The notes beneath the pieces were generated by a model. It did no database searches, was not told where the DNA came from, and was given only the letters and a program-made list of their open reading frames with translations. Positions 1 through 7,711 of a stretch of 64,000 nucleotides of DNA are shown here, one piece after another. Numbering within the stretch: the stretch's first letter is position 1; the number at the start of each line of letters is the position of its first letter. Made by a program: the position numbers and the translations under genes. This DNA comes from Pseudoalteromonas shioyasakiensis (GTDB lineage: Bacteria > Pseudomonadota > Gammaproteobacteria > Enterobacterales > Alteromonadaceae), in contig NZ_CP077770.1 in NCBI RefSeq assembly GCF_019134595.1, positions 2,476,501-2,540,500 on the forward strand, written 5' to 3'.

Positions 1-1501
1 CAGCTACCATTTTGTCAAAATCTGGCTCAGGTAAAGTGAAACCTGCACCTGATGACATTGTACCTGAGTAGTAAGTCTCACCATCACCACTTGGTAATGT
101 ATCAACTAAAGTAGTTGAGTAAGTCTCTTGTTTTACTTCATGGTCAGCCCAGCGGAAACCTGTTTTGATTGCTGTGATAGCACCAAAATCAACAGGGAAT
201 GAAAGGTCTAACTGTGCGTAAGTTTCTTCATCTGTGTTAGGTTGCTTTTTAAGTGCCCAACCAGCTGGAGATAATGGACCTGCAAAATCTGATGGTTCAA
301 AGTATTTGTTATTGATATCAATTTTGATCACATCACCAGTCGCATCATAAGTACCTGCATAATCAGATGGAACACCAATGAAGTTACCGTAGTTTGCAGT
401 TAGGTCTGTACCACCTTCTGATTCAGTTGTACCGAAACGACCTTTTAATGTGAAGTTTTCACCTTCGTATTTAAGGCTGAAATCAGCTGTGTCAGATGAC
501 ATGCTTGCGATACGCGCCCAAGTTTGAGTCCAACCTGGATTTGCACCTTCACCAGTACGACGGTAGAAAGTACATGTACCTGATGCATTTGTTTGCTCAC
601 AAGCTGCTTCTTTGTCGTCAGGGAACATTACGAAGTTTGAGGTATTTGCATTGTTTGCATCTAACTCAAGGCTCATAATGTTTAAACCTAGCTCTAGGTT
701 TTCTGTAGGACGATACTGGAAAGTTGCATTTAATGCTGTACGCTCACGCTCTTGTTGGAACGTAGTAGGAACAATATCACCCCAACCGATCAGTGATTCG
801 ATACCGTTACGTTGGTAGTTTGTTTCAGCCCAAGATACTGAACCTAATAAACCGAATGTTTCTTCGTCATTTTTCCAGCTAAATAAACCAGAAACTTGAG
901 GGTCTGTTTCTTCAGAGATTGTGCCGTAATCGCCTTTTACACTTAAGAAAGTCGTACCTGCGTCAAGATCAAGTGGCTTACGAGTGTTAACAATAACAGT
1001 ACCACCAACACCACCTTCTACAACGTCAGCTTGAGAAGATTTATAAACTTGGATTTCACCAACTAGTTCAGGTGGTAAAAGCGTGTAGTTGAAGCTACGG
1101 TCGATTGATTGTTGGTCATACCAACCTGTAGATGCAACAGTTTGACCGTTTAAAAGTGTGCGTGTTAATTGGCTTGATGCACCACGAATAGACACTTGCT
1201 GACCTTGACCGAATTGACGGTTAACGGCAACACCTGAAATACGACCAAGTGCTTCACCTACATCGCCATCAGGAAATTTACCGATGTCTTCTGCAGAAAC
1301 AGCATCGACAACGCTGTCAGAGAAGCGCTTAGTATTCATTGAAGCTTCAAGTGAACGGCGAATACCGCGAACTTCAATTACTTCAACATCTTCTTGAACT
1401 TTAGTTTCTTCTGCTGCGTATGCAGCGCCAGTGAACCCAGCACTCATTACGAGGCCGATATTAACTGCTAATAAGCTTTTCTTAAAATTTTTAGCTAACA
1501 C
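1..1501 (-). CDS. TonB-dependent receptor, N-terminal part (cut by window edge)
   Basis: Outer-membrane TonB-dependent receptor; about 500 N-terminal residues are present and the beta-barrel continues past position 1. It starts at a GTG (1501-1499) preceded at about 5 nt by AAGGGGA. The signal peptide ends near AAYA. A plug domain follows with RGIRRSLEASMNTKR, DAVSAEDIGKFPDG, RISGV, SIRGASSQLTRTLLNG and GGVGGTVIVNTRKPLD, a pattern common in carbohydrate-type receptors of Alteromonadales and Caulobacterales. Residues after about 200 look like extracellular loops and strands. A LacI-type operator lies 57 bp upstream and a second about 490 bp upstream. Together with pgl, zwf, pgi and lacI next door, this suggests uptake of a sugar or oligosaccharide; the substrate cannot be read from the sequence. 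Confidence 0.93.
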   Translation of the reverse strand, partial: MLAKNFKKSLLAVNIGLVMSAGFTGAAYAAEETKVQEDVEVIEVRGIRRSLEASMNTKRFSDSVVDAVSAEDIGKFPDGDVGEALGRISGVAVNRQFGQGQQVSIRGASSQLTRTLLNGQTVASTGWYDQQSIDRSFNYTLLPPELVGEIQVYKSSQADVVEGGVGGTVIVNTRKPLDLDAGTTFLSVKGDYGTISEETDPQVSGLFSWKNDEETFGLLGSVSWAETNYQRNGIESLIGWGDIVPTTFQQERERTALNATFQYRPTENLELGLNIMSLELDANNANTSNFVMFPDDKEAACEQTNASGTCTFYRRTGEGANPGWTQTWARIASMSSDTADFSLKYEGENFTLKGRFGTTESEGGTDLTANYGNFIGVPSDYAGTYDATGDVIKIDINNKYFEPSDFAGPLSPAGWALKKQPNTDEETYAQLDLSFPVDFGAITAIKTGFRWADHEVKQETYSTTLVDTLPSGDGETYYSGTMSSGAGFTLPEPDFDKMVA

Positions 1502-1557
1502 AGGATTCCCCTTGAATCATTTTGTTGGTTTTTTATATCACTTCTGCCCAGTGATGA

Positions 1558-1571
1558 TGACAACGCTGTCA
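1558..1571. promoter_or_regulatory. LacI-family operator, site 1
   Basis: TGACAACGCTGTCA, a near-palindrome with a central CG as LacI-family repressors prefer. It is 57 bp upstream of the receptor start codon, a position suited to repression. It matches, as I recall it, the AATGACARCGYTGTCATT type described for NagR-like LacI regulators in Shewanella and relatives. The likely binder is the LacI protein encoded at 6609. Confidence 0.75.
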
Positions 1572-1988
1572 TCTAGTAACAAACCATACACTCTAAATTA
1601 CATTTGTGCTACATCTTTTTGGTTAATTTGTGCAAAAAATTTACAACGAAATAATCAAGTAATTGATATAACTAATATTTAATATTGAGTTTTTAAGAAT
1701 TGTTACAAATAAACGGCGCAAATATAGCATGAGTGATATTGCAGATGAAAAGACCAAAAGGATGAGTTTTTGAAATTTGCTAAAAATTACATGTGTTTTT
1801 GTAAGCTTTAGTTTCCATTGGGTGTTTATTAACCATAACTAAAAGTTATATAAAACCTGTTATCTAACAATAAATTAGCTTAGTAAACTAACCTATTTCT
1901 AAAAGCACGCTGTCATGTTCAAATTATTTTTAACTTTTTCTGGGCAGAATGAGTTAAAGGGGGTGTTGCAAATAACAATCAATAACAA

Positions 1989-2002
1989 TGACAGCGTTGT
2001 CA
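1989..2002. promoter_or_regulatory. LacI-family operator, site 2
   Basis: TGACAGCGTTGTCA, the reverse complement of the other two sites. The 18-bp context (1987-2004) is fully symmetric outside the centre. It lies about 490 bp upstream of the receptor and about 155 bp beyond the pgl stop, so it is probably an auxiliary or looping operator. Confidence 0.7.
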
Positions 2003-2106
2003 TTTTTTATTGTATAGAGCCCTTTAGTACTTGTCTAACACTTTATCGGGCTATTTAAAGAAAGCGTATTTATTCAATACTGTTTGTTAAAGATGAGAAT
2101 TTAAAA

Positions 2107-2133
2107 CAAAAAAGCGAGCATAATAGCTCGCTT
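2107..2133 (-). terminator. Rho-independent terminator after pgl
   Basis: AAGCGAGC / GCTCGCTT stem (2112-2119 and 2126-2133) with a six-base loop. On the minus strand it is followed by a T-run, so it ends the zwf-pgl transcript. Confidence 0.85.
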
Positions 2134-2157
2134 TTGACATTGAGTTTAATCAGGCGA

Positions 2158-2868
2158 TTAAGGCGCCCAATAAACTTCAATATTGATATGTGGGTGATTC
2201 AATACTGCACGTAAAGGCATGTCAGCAACTGCACCGCCCTCTTTCGCTTGCTTGTAAACAGCGAGCTTTTCTTCACCGCTAATTAAAAGCTTCACTACTT
2301 TAGAGTCTGCAATCGCAGCTAAAGTTAACGTCATACGCTCAGTGATTTTACCCGTCACGTCGCTTTCAATGGCGTTAATTGCACATACTAAATCATCTGT
2401 CGCAAGACCGTGTTCTAAACCTTCAGCATGTGGGAAAAGTGAAGCCGTATGACCATCTGGACCCATGCCTAAAATTGTCACATCAAAAGGACGCTTTAAT
2501 GCTTTGTATGCAGCTTCACATTCAGCAACACCGTTTTGCGCCGTTAATGCATCATTTTTCATTGTCACGAAATTAGCTGCTGCGCCATGGTTTTGTAATA
2601 GCGTGCTTTTGATAAATGCTTCATTACTTTTTTCATGATCAGCATCAACCCAACGCTCATCAACCATAGCAACATCAATGTTTGCCCAATCAAGCTCAAG
2701 GTTTGATAAGTGCTTATAAGCAGGTGCTGGCGATGAGCCACCCGATACCATTAGTACCGCGCGACCATCTTCTTTAATACCAGCAACAAGGCTTTGTTCA
2801 AGGCTTGAAGAAAGCTCAGCTGTTAATTCGTCTTTGTTTGCAAAGAATTTTTCAACAATTGTTGCCAT
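2158..2868 (-). CDS. pgl: 6-phosphogluconolactonase
   Basis: Hydrolyses 6-phosphoglucono-1,5-lactone to 6-phosphogluconate, the second step of the oxidative pentose phosphate and Entner-Doudoroff routes, in the cytosol. At 236 residues it has the usual length of the DevB/Pgl family. Family motifs are visible: VSGGSSPAPAY in the N-terminal phosphate-binding part, DERWVDADHEKSN, and LGMGPDGHTASLFP with the catalytic His region. The start codon is 5 bp after the zwf stop, so the two genes are transcribed together and translation is probably coupled. A terminator follows directly. Confidence 0.96.
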   Translation of the reverse strand: MATIVEKFFANKDELTAELSSSLEQSLVAGIKEDGRAVLMVSGGSSPAPAYKHLSNLELDWANIDVAMVDERWVDADHEKSNEAFIKSTLLQNHGAAANFVTMKNDALTAQNGVAECEAAYKALKRPFDVTILGMGPDGHTASLFPHAEGLEHGLATDDLVCAINAIESDVTGKITERMTLTLAAIADSKVVKLLISGEEKLAVYKQAKEGGAVADMPLRAVLNHPHINIEVYWAP

Positions 2869-2873
2869 CTTAA

Positions 2874-4346
2874 TTACGCCTTATCGCCTGTGTTAAACCA
2901 AACGTGGTTGTTTTCTTCTAAAAGCTCATCTGCATCTTCAGGGCCCCATGTACCAGCGCGGTATAACGATGGTGCGCCTTTTTCTTGCCAACGCTCAATG
3001 ATTGGGTCAATCCATTTCCATGCTTGACGCACTTCATCACGGTGAATAAACAGTGATGGGTTATTTGCTGCGGCATCTAACATTAAACGCTTGTAAGCAT
3101 CTGAATGGAAACCATTACTGTACGCTTGCGATAACTCAATGTTCATGGTTACTGGTTCTAATTGCATCTCAAGGTTATCAAGGCGCTTAGACATCAGTGT
3201 TAATTGAATTGTTTCTTCTGGTTGCAAACGAATAACAAGACGATTTGGCTCAATGTTACCTACGTTGTCGGTATAAACGTTGTGAGATACTTTTTTGTAT
3301 TCAACAACGATTTCAGCACAACGCTTTTTCATACGTTTACCAGTACGAAGATAGAAAGGCACACCTGCCCAACGCCAGTTATCGATATGCGCACGAATAG
3401 CAACAAAAGTTTCTGTTTTACTCGCACCTTCGTTTAATTCTTCTAAGTAACCTGGGACGATTTTACCGTCTAAGTTACCTGGTACATACTGACCACGTAC
3501 AATGTTTGCATCAACATCTTCAGCCACTAACGGACGTAACGACTCAAGTACTTTTAATTTTTCAGTACGGATGCTGTTTGCGTTTAATTTGTTTGGTGAT
3601 TCCATTGCCACTAAGCAAAGTAATTGTAGCAAGTGGTTTTGTACCATATCGCGTAATGCACCTGCTTTGTCGTAAAAACCAGCACGGCTTTCTAAACCAA
3701 CCGTTTCTGATAAGCTGATTTGGATATTATCGATTGATTTAGCATCCCACAGGTTTTCAAACAGTGAGTTTGAAAAGCGCAGTGCCATTAAGTTTTGTAC
3801 TGTTTCTTTACCTAAATAATGGTCAATGCGGAATACTTGCTCTTCTTTGAAGTATTCAGCAATTTTTGCATTGATTGCTTCAGCAGACTCACCACAGTAA
3901 CCAATCGGCTTTTCAACAACAACGCGTGACGTTTCTGTGATCAGACCTTTCTTAGATAAGATTTCACAGCAGCTACCGTACACTGCAGGTGGTAATGAAA
4001 GGTAAAAAACACGAGACTTATCAGCATCGTGTTCATCAAGGATATCTTTTAGTTTGTCCCAGTCGTCATCGGCTTCAGTTACATTAGTTACAACCGGCAC
4101 AAGATAAGCTGAAAATGCTTTCCAATCTTTTGCGTTGTACTCACCTTTACCTAAAAAGTCTTGTAACGCTTTATGTGCTGTTTCGATGTATTCTTTACGT
4201 TTGCTTTCTTCGCGTACCGTAGGAAGGATACGAGAACCTTGAGGAAGGTTGCCCTCTTGATAAGCGCGATACATTGCAGGAAGTAACTTACGTAACGCAA
4301 GATCACCGCCGCCCCCAAAAATTACGATATCAAATGGATTTAACAT
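2874..4346 (-). CDS. zwf: Glucose-6-phosphate 1-dehydrogenase
   Basis: Oxidises glucose-6-phosphate to 6-phosphogluconolactone with NADP+. The protein is 490 residues, normal for the family. A Rossmann motif (GGGGDLALRK) starts at about residue 11, EKPIG is at about 145-149, and the active-site signature RIDHYLGK is at about 173-180. The second Gly-rich position reads GGGGD instead of the more usual GASGD, which still fits a dinucleotide loop. First gene of a zwf-pgl operon; edd and eda are not next door as they are in many gammaproteobacteria. A weak HexR-like palindrome lies about 120 bp upstream. Confidence 0.97.
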   Translation of the reverse strand: MLNPFDIVIFGGGGDLALRKLLPAMYRAYQEGNLPQGSRILPTVREESKRKEYIETAHKALQDFLGKGEYNAKDWKAFSAYLVPVVTNVTEADDDWDKLKDILDEHDADKSRVFYLSLPPAVYGSCCEILSKKGLITETSRVVVEKPIGYCGESAEAINAKIAEYFKEEQVFRIDHYLGKETVQNLMALRFSNSLFENLWDAKSIDNIQISLSETVGLESRAGFYDKAGALRDMVQNHLLQLLCLVAMESPNKLNANSIRTEKLKVLESLRPLVAEDVDANIVRGQYVPGNLDGKIVPGYLEELNEGASKTETFVAIRAHIDNWRWAGVPFYLRTGKRMKKRCAEIVVEYKKVSHNVYTDNVGNIEPNRLVIRLQPEETIQLTLMSKRLDNLEMQLEPVTMNIELSQAYSNGFHSDAYKRLMLDAAANNPSLFIHRDEVRQAWKWIDPIIERWQEKGAPSLYRAGTWGPEDADELLEENNHVWFNTGDKA

Positions 4347-4466
4347 ATATCACTCTCTACATTGGCAATGCCATGTTAATCGACTCATGCAGTATGGCAG
4401 TGCGTGTTGTTATCTGGTTGATTGGCTGTGTTAAATGATCCCTTTAACAAAGCCTGTTGAATTTGT

Positions 4467-4481
4467 TGTAAGTAGTTTACT
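4467..4481. promoter_or_regulatory. Possible HexR-like box upstream of zwf
   Basis: TGTAAGTAGTTTACT resembles the HexR consensus (TGTAATTnnATTACA type) with TGTAA and TTAC half-sites; the final base and the centre deviate. HexR commonly controls zwf-pgl-edd in gammaproteobacteria. The match is imperfect and hexR is not in this window, so this is a weak call. Confidence 0.35.
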
Positions 4482-4509
4482 CATTATTCTTATGTTGGCT
4501 GAAGTAAAT

Positions 4510-4562
4510 GAGTCTTAGGGGCTCTGTAAATCCTCTCACAAAAATACAGGCCCTAAGAACTC
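4510..4562. repeat. Imperfect inverted repeat between pgi and zwf
   Basis: Arms of about 16-17 bp (GAGTCTTAGGGGCTCTG near 4510-4526 and CAGGCCCTAAGAACTC at 4547-4562) enclose a 20-base loop. Read as minus-strand RNA downstream of pgi it forms a hairpin but has no U-tract, so it is not a standard terminator. It could be a processing or mRNA-protecting hairpin, or an element in the zwf leader. Confidence 0.5.
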
Positions 4563-4613
4563 CAGCGCTACCCGTTCAAAGGTATTCGGTTTGCAGCTGT
4601 TGCTGCGAATCTA

Positions 4614-6260
4614 TTACTGCTTACGATGTGTTTTATAGTAAGCGATCAGTCCGTTGGTTGAGCTGTCGTGTGGATGACTGACTGCTTCATCAAATAATTC
4701 AGCTTCAATTTTAGAGGCAAGTCCCTTACCTAGCTCTACACCCCATTGGTCAAATGAACAGATTTCTAAGATAATGCCTTGGCAGAAGATCTTGTGCTCA
4801 TAAAGCGCAATTAAACGTCCTACCGTTTTCGCATCAACTTTATCTAATAACATTGACGTTGTTGGGCGATTGCCTTGGTGAATCTTATGATTCAATAATT
4901 CTGCAATTTCTGCTTCAGATTTACCTTTTGCGGTTAAATCTGCAGTTACTTGCTCTGCATCAACACCGGCCATCATCGCTTCGGTTTGTGCAAAGAAGTT
5001 TGATAATAAAATATCATGGTGCTTACCAACATTTACTTGCGGCTCAATTGAGGCAATAAAGTCAGCAGGTACTATTACATTACCTTGGTGCAGACATTGG
5101 TAAAAAGCATGTTGACCATTAATACCTGTCATACCCCAAATAATTGGAACCGTCGTGTAAGGAACCGTTTCACCAGCAAAAGTAACATGCTTACCGTTAC
5201 TTTCCATCTCACCTTGCTGTAAATACGCCGGTAACATGTGTAGTGCTTGGTCATACGGTAAAATAGCTTGTGCCGTATAACCTAAAAAGCTAGTGTTCCA
5301 AACACTTAAAAGCGCCATTAACAATGGTACGTTATTTTCAAATTCAGCATTTTTAAAATGCTCATCAATTTCAAACGCACCTTCTAGGATCTCTTCGAAC
5401 GCGTCGAAGCCTAGGTACAAGGCGATTGGTAATCCTATCGCACTCCATAAAGAAAAGCGACCGCCTACCCAATCCCACATTGTGAATACGTTTTCATCAG
5501 CGATACCAAAGGCCGCTGTTTTTTCTAAATTGGTGCTTACAGCTACAAAGTGCTTAGCAATATGTTCTTGCGCTTGTGCTGTTTGTAAAAACCACTCAAC
5601 AGCCGATTTAGCGTTAGTCATGGTTTCTGAGGTTGTAAATGTTTTAGATGAGATAACAAATAATGTTGTCTCAACGTCTAAACCTTGTAAAACAGATGCA
5701 ATCTGAACACCATCAACATTTGATACATAGTGAACATTTAATGTGTCGTCAGCATAAGCAGCAAGCGCTTCGGTTGCCATTTGCGGACCAAGGTTTGAAC
5801 CGCCTACACCAATTGCAACAACATCTTTTACAGCTTTACCTGTGTAGCCTAACCACTCGCCACTGCGTACTTTGCCAACAAAAGCTTTCATTTTAGCAAG
5901 CTCAGCGTTCACAGCGTCTGTTACATTTTCACCATCAACCATCACAGCTGAGTTAGCGCGGTTACGTAAAGCAGTATGAAGTACAGCACGGTCTTCAGTA
6001 ATGTTGATTTTCTCACCACTGAACATTTTGTCGCGCCATGCGCTAATGTCACACTCTTTCGCTAAAGCAATTAATTGTTCAAAAACAGTTTTATCAATTT
6101 GTTGTTTTGAGTAATCGAATAATACACCTGGGATCTGAGCAGATAATTGCTCGAAACGCGTGCTATCTTTGGCAAATAAATCTTTAAGATGAATTTGTTT
6201 CATCTTCTTAGCACTTTCAGATAGTGCTTGCCAACTAGCTAATTGCGAACGGCTGCTCAT
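4614..6260 (-). CDS. pgi: Glucose-6-phosphate isomerase
   Basis: Interconverts glucose-6-phosphate and fructose-6-phosphate. I chose the ATG at 6260 (protein begins MSSRSQ) because it gives 548 residues, the usual gammaproteobacterial length, and has GAGGGGAT upstream; an in-frame extension to 6335 has no family match. Visible signatures are the sugar-phosphate loop VISSKTFTTSET, the GGRFSLWS segment and DQWGVELGK near the C-terminus. A LacI operator is 111 bp upstream. It is separated from zwf by 267 bp, so it is a separate transcription unit pointing the same way. Confidence 0.97.
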   Translation of the reverse strand: MSSRSQLASWQALSESAKKMKQIHLKDLFAKDSTRFEQLSAQIPGVLFDYSKQQIDKTVFEQLIALAKECDISAWRDKMFSGEKINITEDRAVLHTALRNRANSAVMVDGENVTDAVNAELAKMKAFVGKVRSGEWLGYTGKAVKDVVAIGVGGSNLGPQMATEALAAYADDTLNVHYVSNVDGVQIASVLQGLDVETTLFVISSKTFTTSETMTNAKSAVEWFLQTAQAQEHIAKHFVAVSTNLEKTAAFGIADENVFTMWDWVGGRFSLWSAIGLPIALYLGFDAFEEILEGAFEIDEHFKNAEFENNVPLLMALLSVWNTSFLGYTAQAILPYDQALHMLPAYLQQGEMESNGKHVTFAGETVPYTTVPIIWGMTGINGQHAFYQCLHQGNVIVPADFIASIEPQVNVGKHHDILLSNFFAQTEAMMAGVDAEQVTADLTAKGKSEAEIAELLNHKIHQGNRPTTSMLLDKVDAKTVGRLIALYEHKIFCQGIILEICSFDQWGVELGKGLASKIEAELFDEAVSHPHDSSTNGLIAYYKTHRKQ

Positions 6261-6608
6261 ATATATAATCCCCTCAAAACTTGCAACAAACTGATCTTTA
6301 ACTATCTTTTTATTAATGTTGAATAAAGACAGCAATTAAAAATACGATGAAAATTAACACTAAGTTAAAATGACAACGCTGTCAATGTTCTACTTTTACA
6401 TTTTATAGTCGAGATAATAGCGCAATTTTTCTCTTTTGACACCGGTATCATAAAAATTATCTCAATTATTTTACTGCTAATTTGGTAGAACATTAGATAC
6501 ACTAACCAACTTATATTAAATATTAATGTACCTATTAAGAAAAAGCGCTCTGGTGAACACTTTTCGATATTATTATAATACAAATATAACTAACTATAAA
6601 GTAACAGT
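6261..6608. other. Divergent promoter region pgi / lacI
   Basis: 348 bp between two divergent genes, very AT-rich. The only recognisable element is the operator at 6371-6384, placed to repress pgi and possibly to autoregulate the LacI gene 225 bp away. No gene was found in it. Confidence 0.65.
6371..6384. promoter_or_regulatory. LacI-family operator, site 3
   Basis: TGACAACGCTGTCA, identical to site 1. It lies between pgi (111 bp upstream of its start) and the divergent LacI gene, linking pgi to the same regulon as the TonB receptor. Confidence 0.75.
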
Positions 6609-7640
6609 ATGAAAGTAACCATAAATGATGTAGCCAAGCTCGCTGGTGTTTCAATGAAAACCGTTTCGCGAGTAATTAATAAAGAGCCATCGGTCAGAAA
6701 AAAAACGTACGACATAGTGATGGACGCTGTTAACACGTTGAACTATCAACCAAACCTTGCAGCTCGTAACCTAGCAGGCACATCGTCTTTTACTGTTGGT
6801 TTAGTTTATGACAACCCTAATGCTTATTATGTCATCGATATGCAAAATGGTGTGTTGTCGCGCTGTAAAGAAGAAGGCTATGAGCTGGTAATTCATCCAT
6901 GTAACTACCTTGATGGCAACATGGAAGAAGACTTTAAAACCATGATCAAGCGCTCTCGCTTGGCAGGCCTTGTATTAACACCACCGCTGTCAGAACAAAA
7001 TAGCATTATCGATATGCTTGATGAAATGGGCATTCATTATGTACGCGTACTCTCTGGTCGCCCTACAGAAGAAGACCAAGACACTTGTATCTATGTGAAC
7101 GACTACGCCGCTGCATACGAAATTACTTCTCACCTACTCTCGCTTGGCCACAAAAATATTGGTTTTTTATGTGGTGACAAAGAGCATAAATCAACAACTG
7201 AACGCTTAGAGGGTTATCAGGCCGCATTAAAAGATCACAGCATCTCGATGAATGATGAGCTGATCTATGAAGGCCAGTATTCTTTCGAATCAGGTGTAGA
7301 AGGTGCAAAAGCATTATTAAGTGAGAATAACCCGAAAAACATCACTGCCCTTCTTGGCGGTAACGATGAAATGGCAGCAGGCGCGTTATTCGCCTCACGC
7401 TTAATGGGTATCGAAATTCCACAGCAGTTATCAATTACCGGCTTCGAGGACTCACCGTTCTCGCGTCAAACTTGGCCTAAACTCACTACAGCTCATCAGG
7501 CGAACGATGTGATTTCGCAGCATGCAGCGCGTTTACTGTTTAGAAAAACCCGTGGTGCACGTAATCAAGACAAAGACATCATCACGACCTTTACCCCTTC
7601 ATTAGTGGTACGGGAAAGCTCAGGCCCAACCTCAGCTTAA
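6609..7640 (+). CDS. LacI-family transcriptional regulator of sugar genes
   Basis: A 343-residue LacI/GalR-type repressor. The N-terminal helix-turn-helix reads TINDVAKLAGVSMKTVSRVI, with the hinge helix region around NYQPNLAARNLAG. The remaining residues form the periplasmic-binding-protein-like effector domain, with TTAHQ and a C-terminal VVRES typical of the family. It lies divergent from pgi and close to three matching operators, so it probably controls the TonB receptor and pgi in response to a sugar or sugar phosphate. The effector cannot be named; close relatives in Alteromonadales are annotated for maltose, N-acetylglucosamine or other glucosides. Confidence 0.93.
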   Translation: MKVTINDVAKLAGVSMKTVSRVINKEPSVRKKTYDIVMDAVNTLNYQPNLAARNLAGTSSFTVGLVYDNPNAYYVIDMQNGVLSRCKEEGYELVIHPCNYLDGNMEEDFKTMIKRSRLAGLVLTPPLSEQNSIIDMLDEMGIHYVRVLSGRPTEEDQDTCIYVNDYAAAYEITSHLLSLGHKNIGFLCGDKEHKSTTERLEGYQAALKDHSISMNDELIYEGQYSFESGVEGAKALLSENNPKNITALLGGNDEMAAGALFASRLMGIEIPQQLSITGFEDSPFSRQTWPKLTTAHQANDVISQHAARLLFRKTRGARNQDKDIITTFTPSLVVRESSGPTSA

Positions 7641-7656
7641 TTTATTCAAGTTACGT

Positions 7657-7681
7657 AAAAGCCGCTTTATAGCGGCTTTTT
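7657..7681 (+). terminator. Rho-independent terminator after lacI-type gene
   Basis: AAAAGCCGCT TTAT AGCGGCTTTT hairpin with A-run before and T-run after, so it may work in both directions and also close the convergent gene that ends at 7712. Confidence 0.85.
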
Positions 7682-7711
7682 AATGACTAATTTATATGTA
7701 CTCACTAAACA

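Larger units (their letters stand above)
1502..2157. other. 656-bp intergenic regulatory region between pgl and the TonB receptor
   Basis: AT-rich stretch with no convincing gene. It holds two copies of the same LacI-family operator (1558-1571 and 1989-2002) and the pgl terminator (2112-2133). Two operators about 430 bp apart on the same side of one promoter would allow repression by DNA looping; this is inference. The promoter of the TonB receptor must lie here. Confidence 0.7.

Noticed and set aside
496..1682. Plus-strand open frames opposite the TonB receptor
   Set aside because: They are antisense frames with no ribosome sites and no protein-like domains; the minus strand shows a clear receptor.
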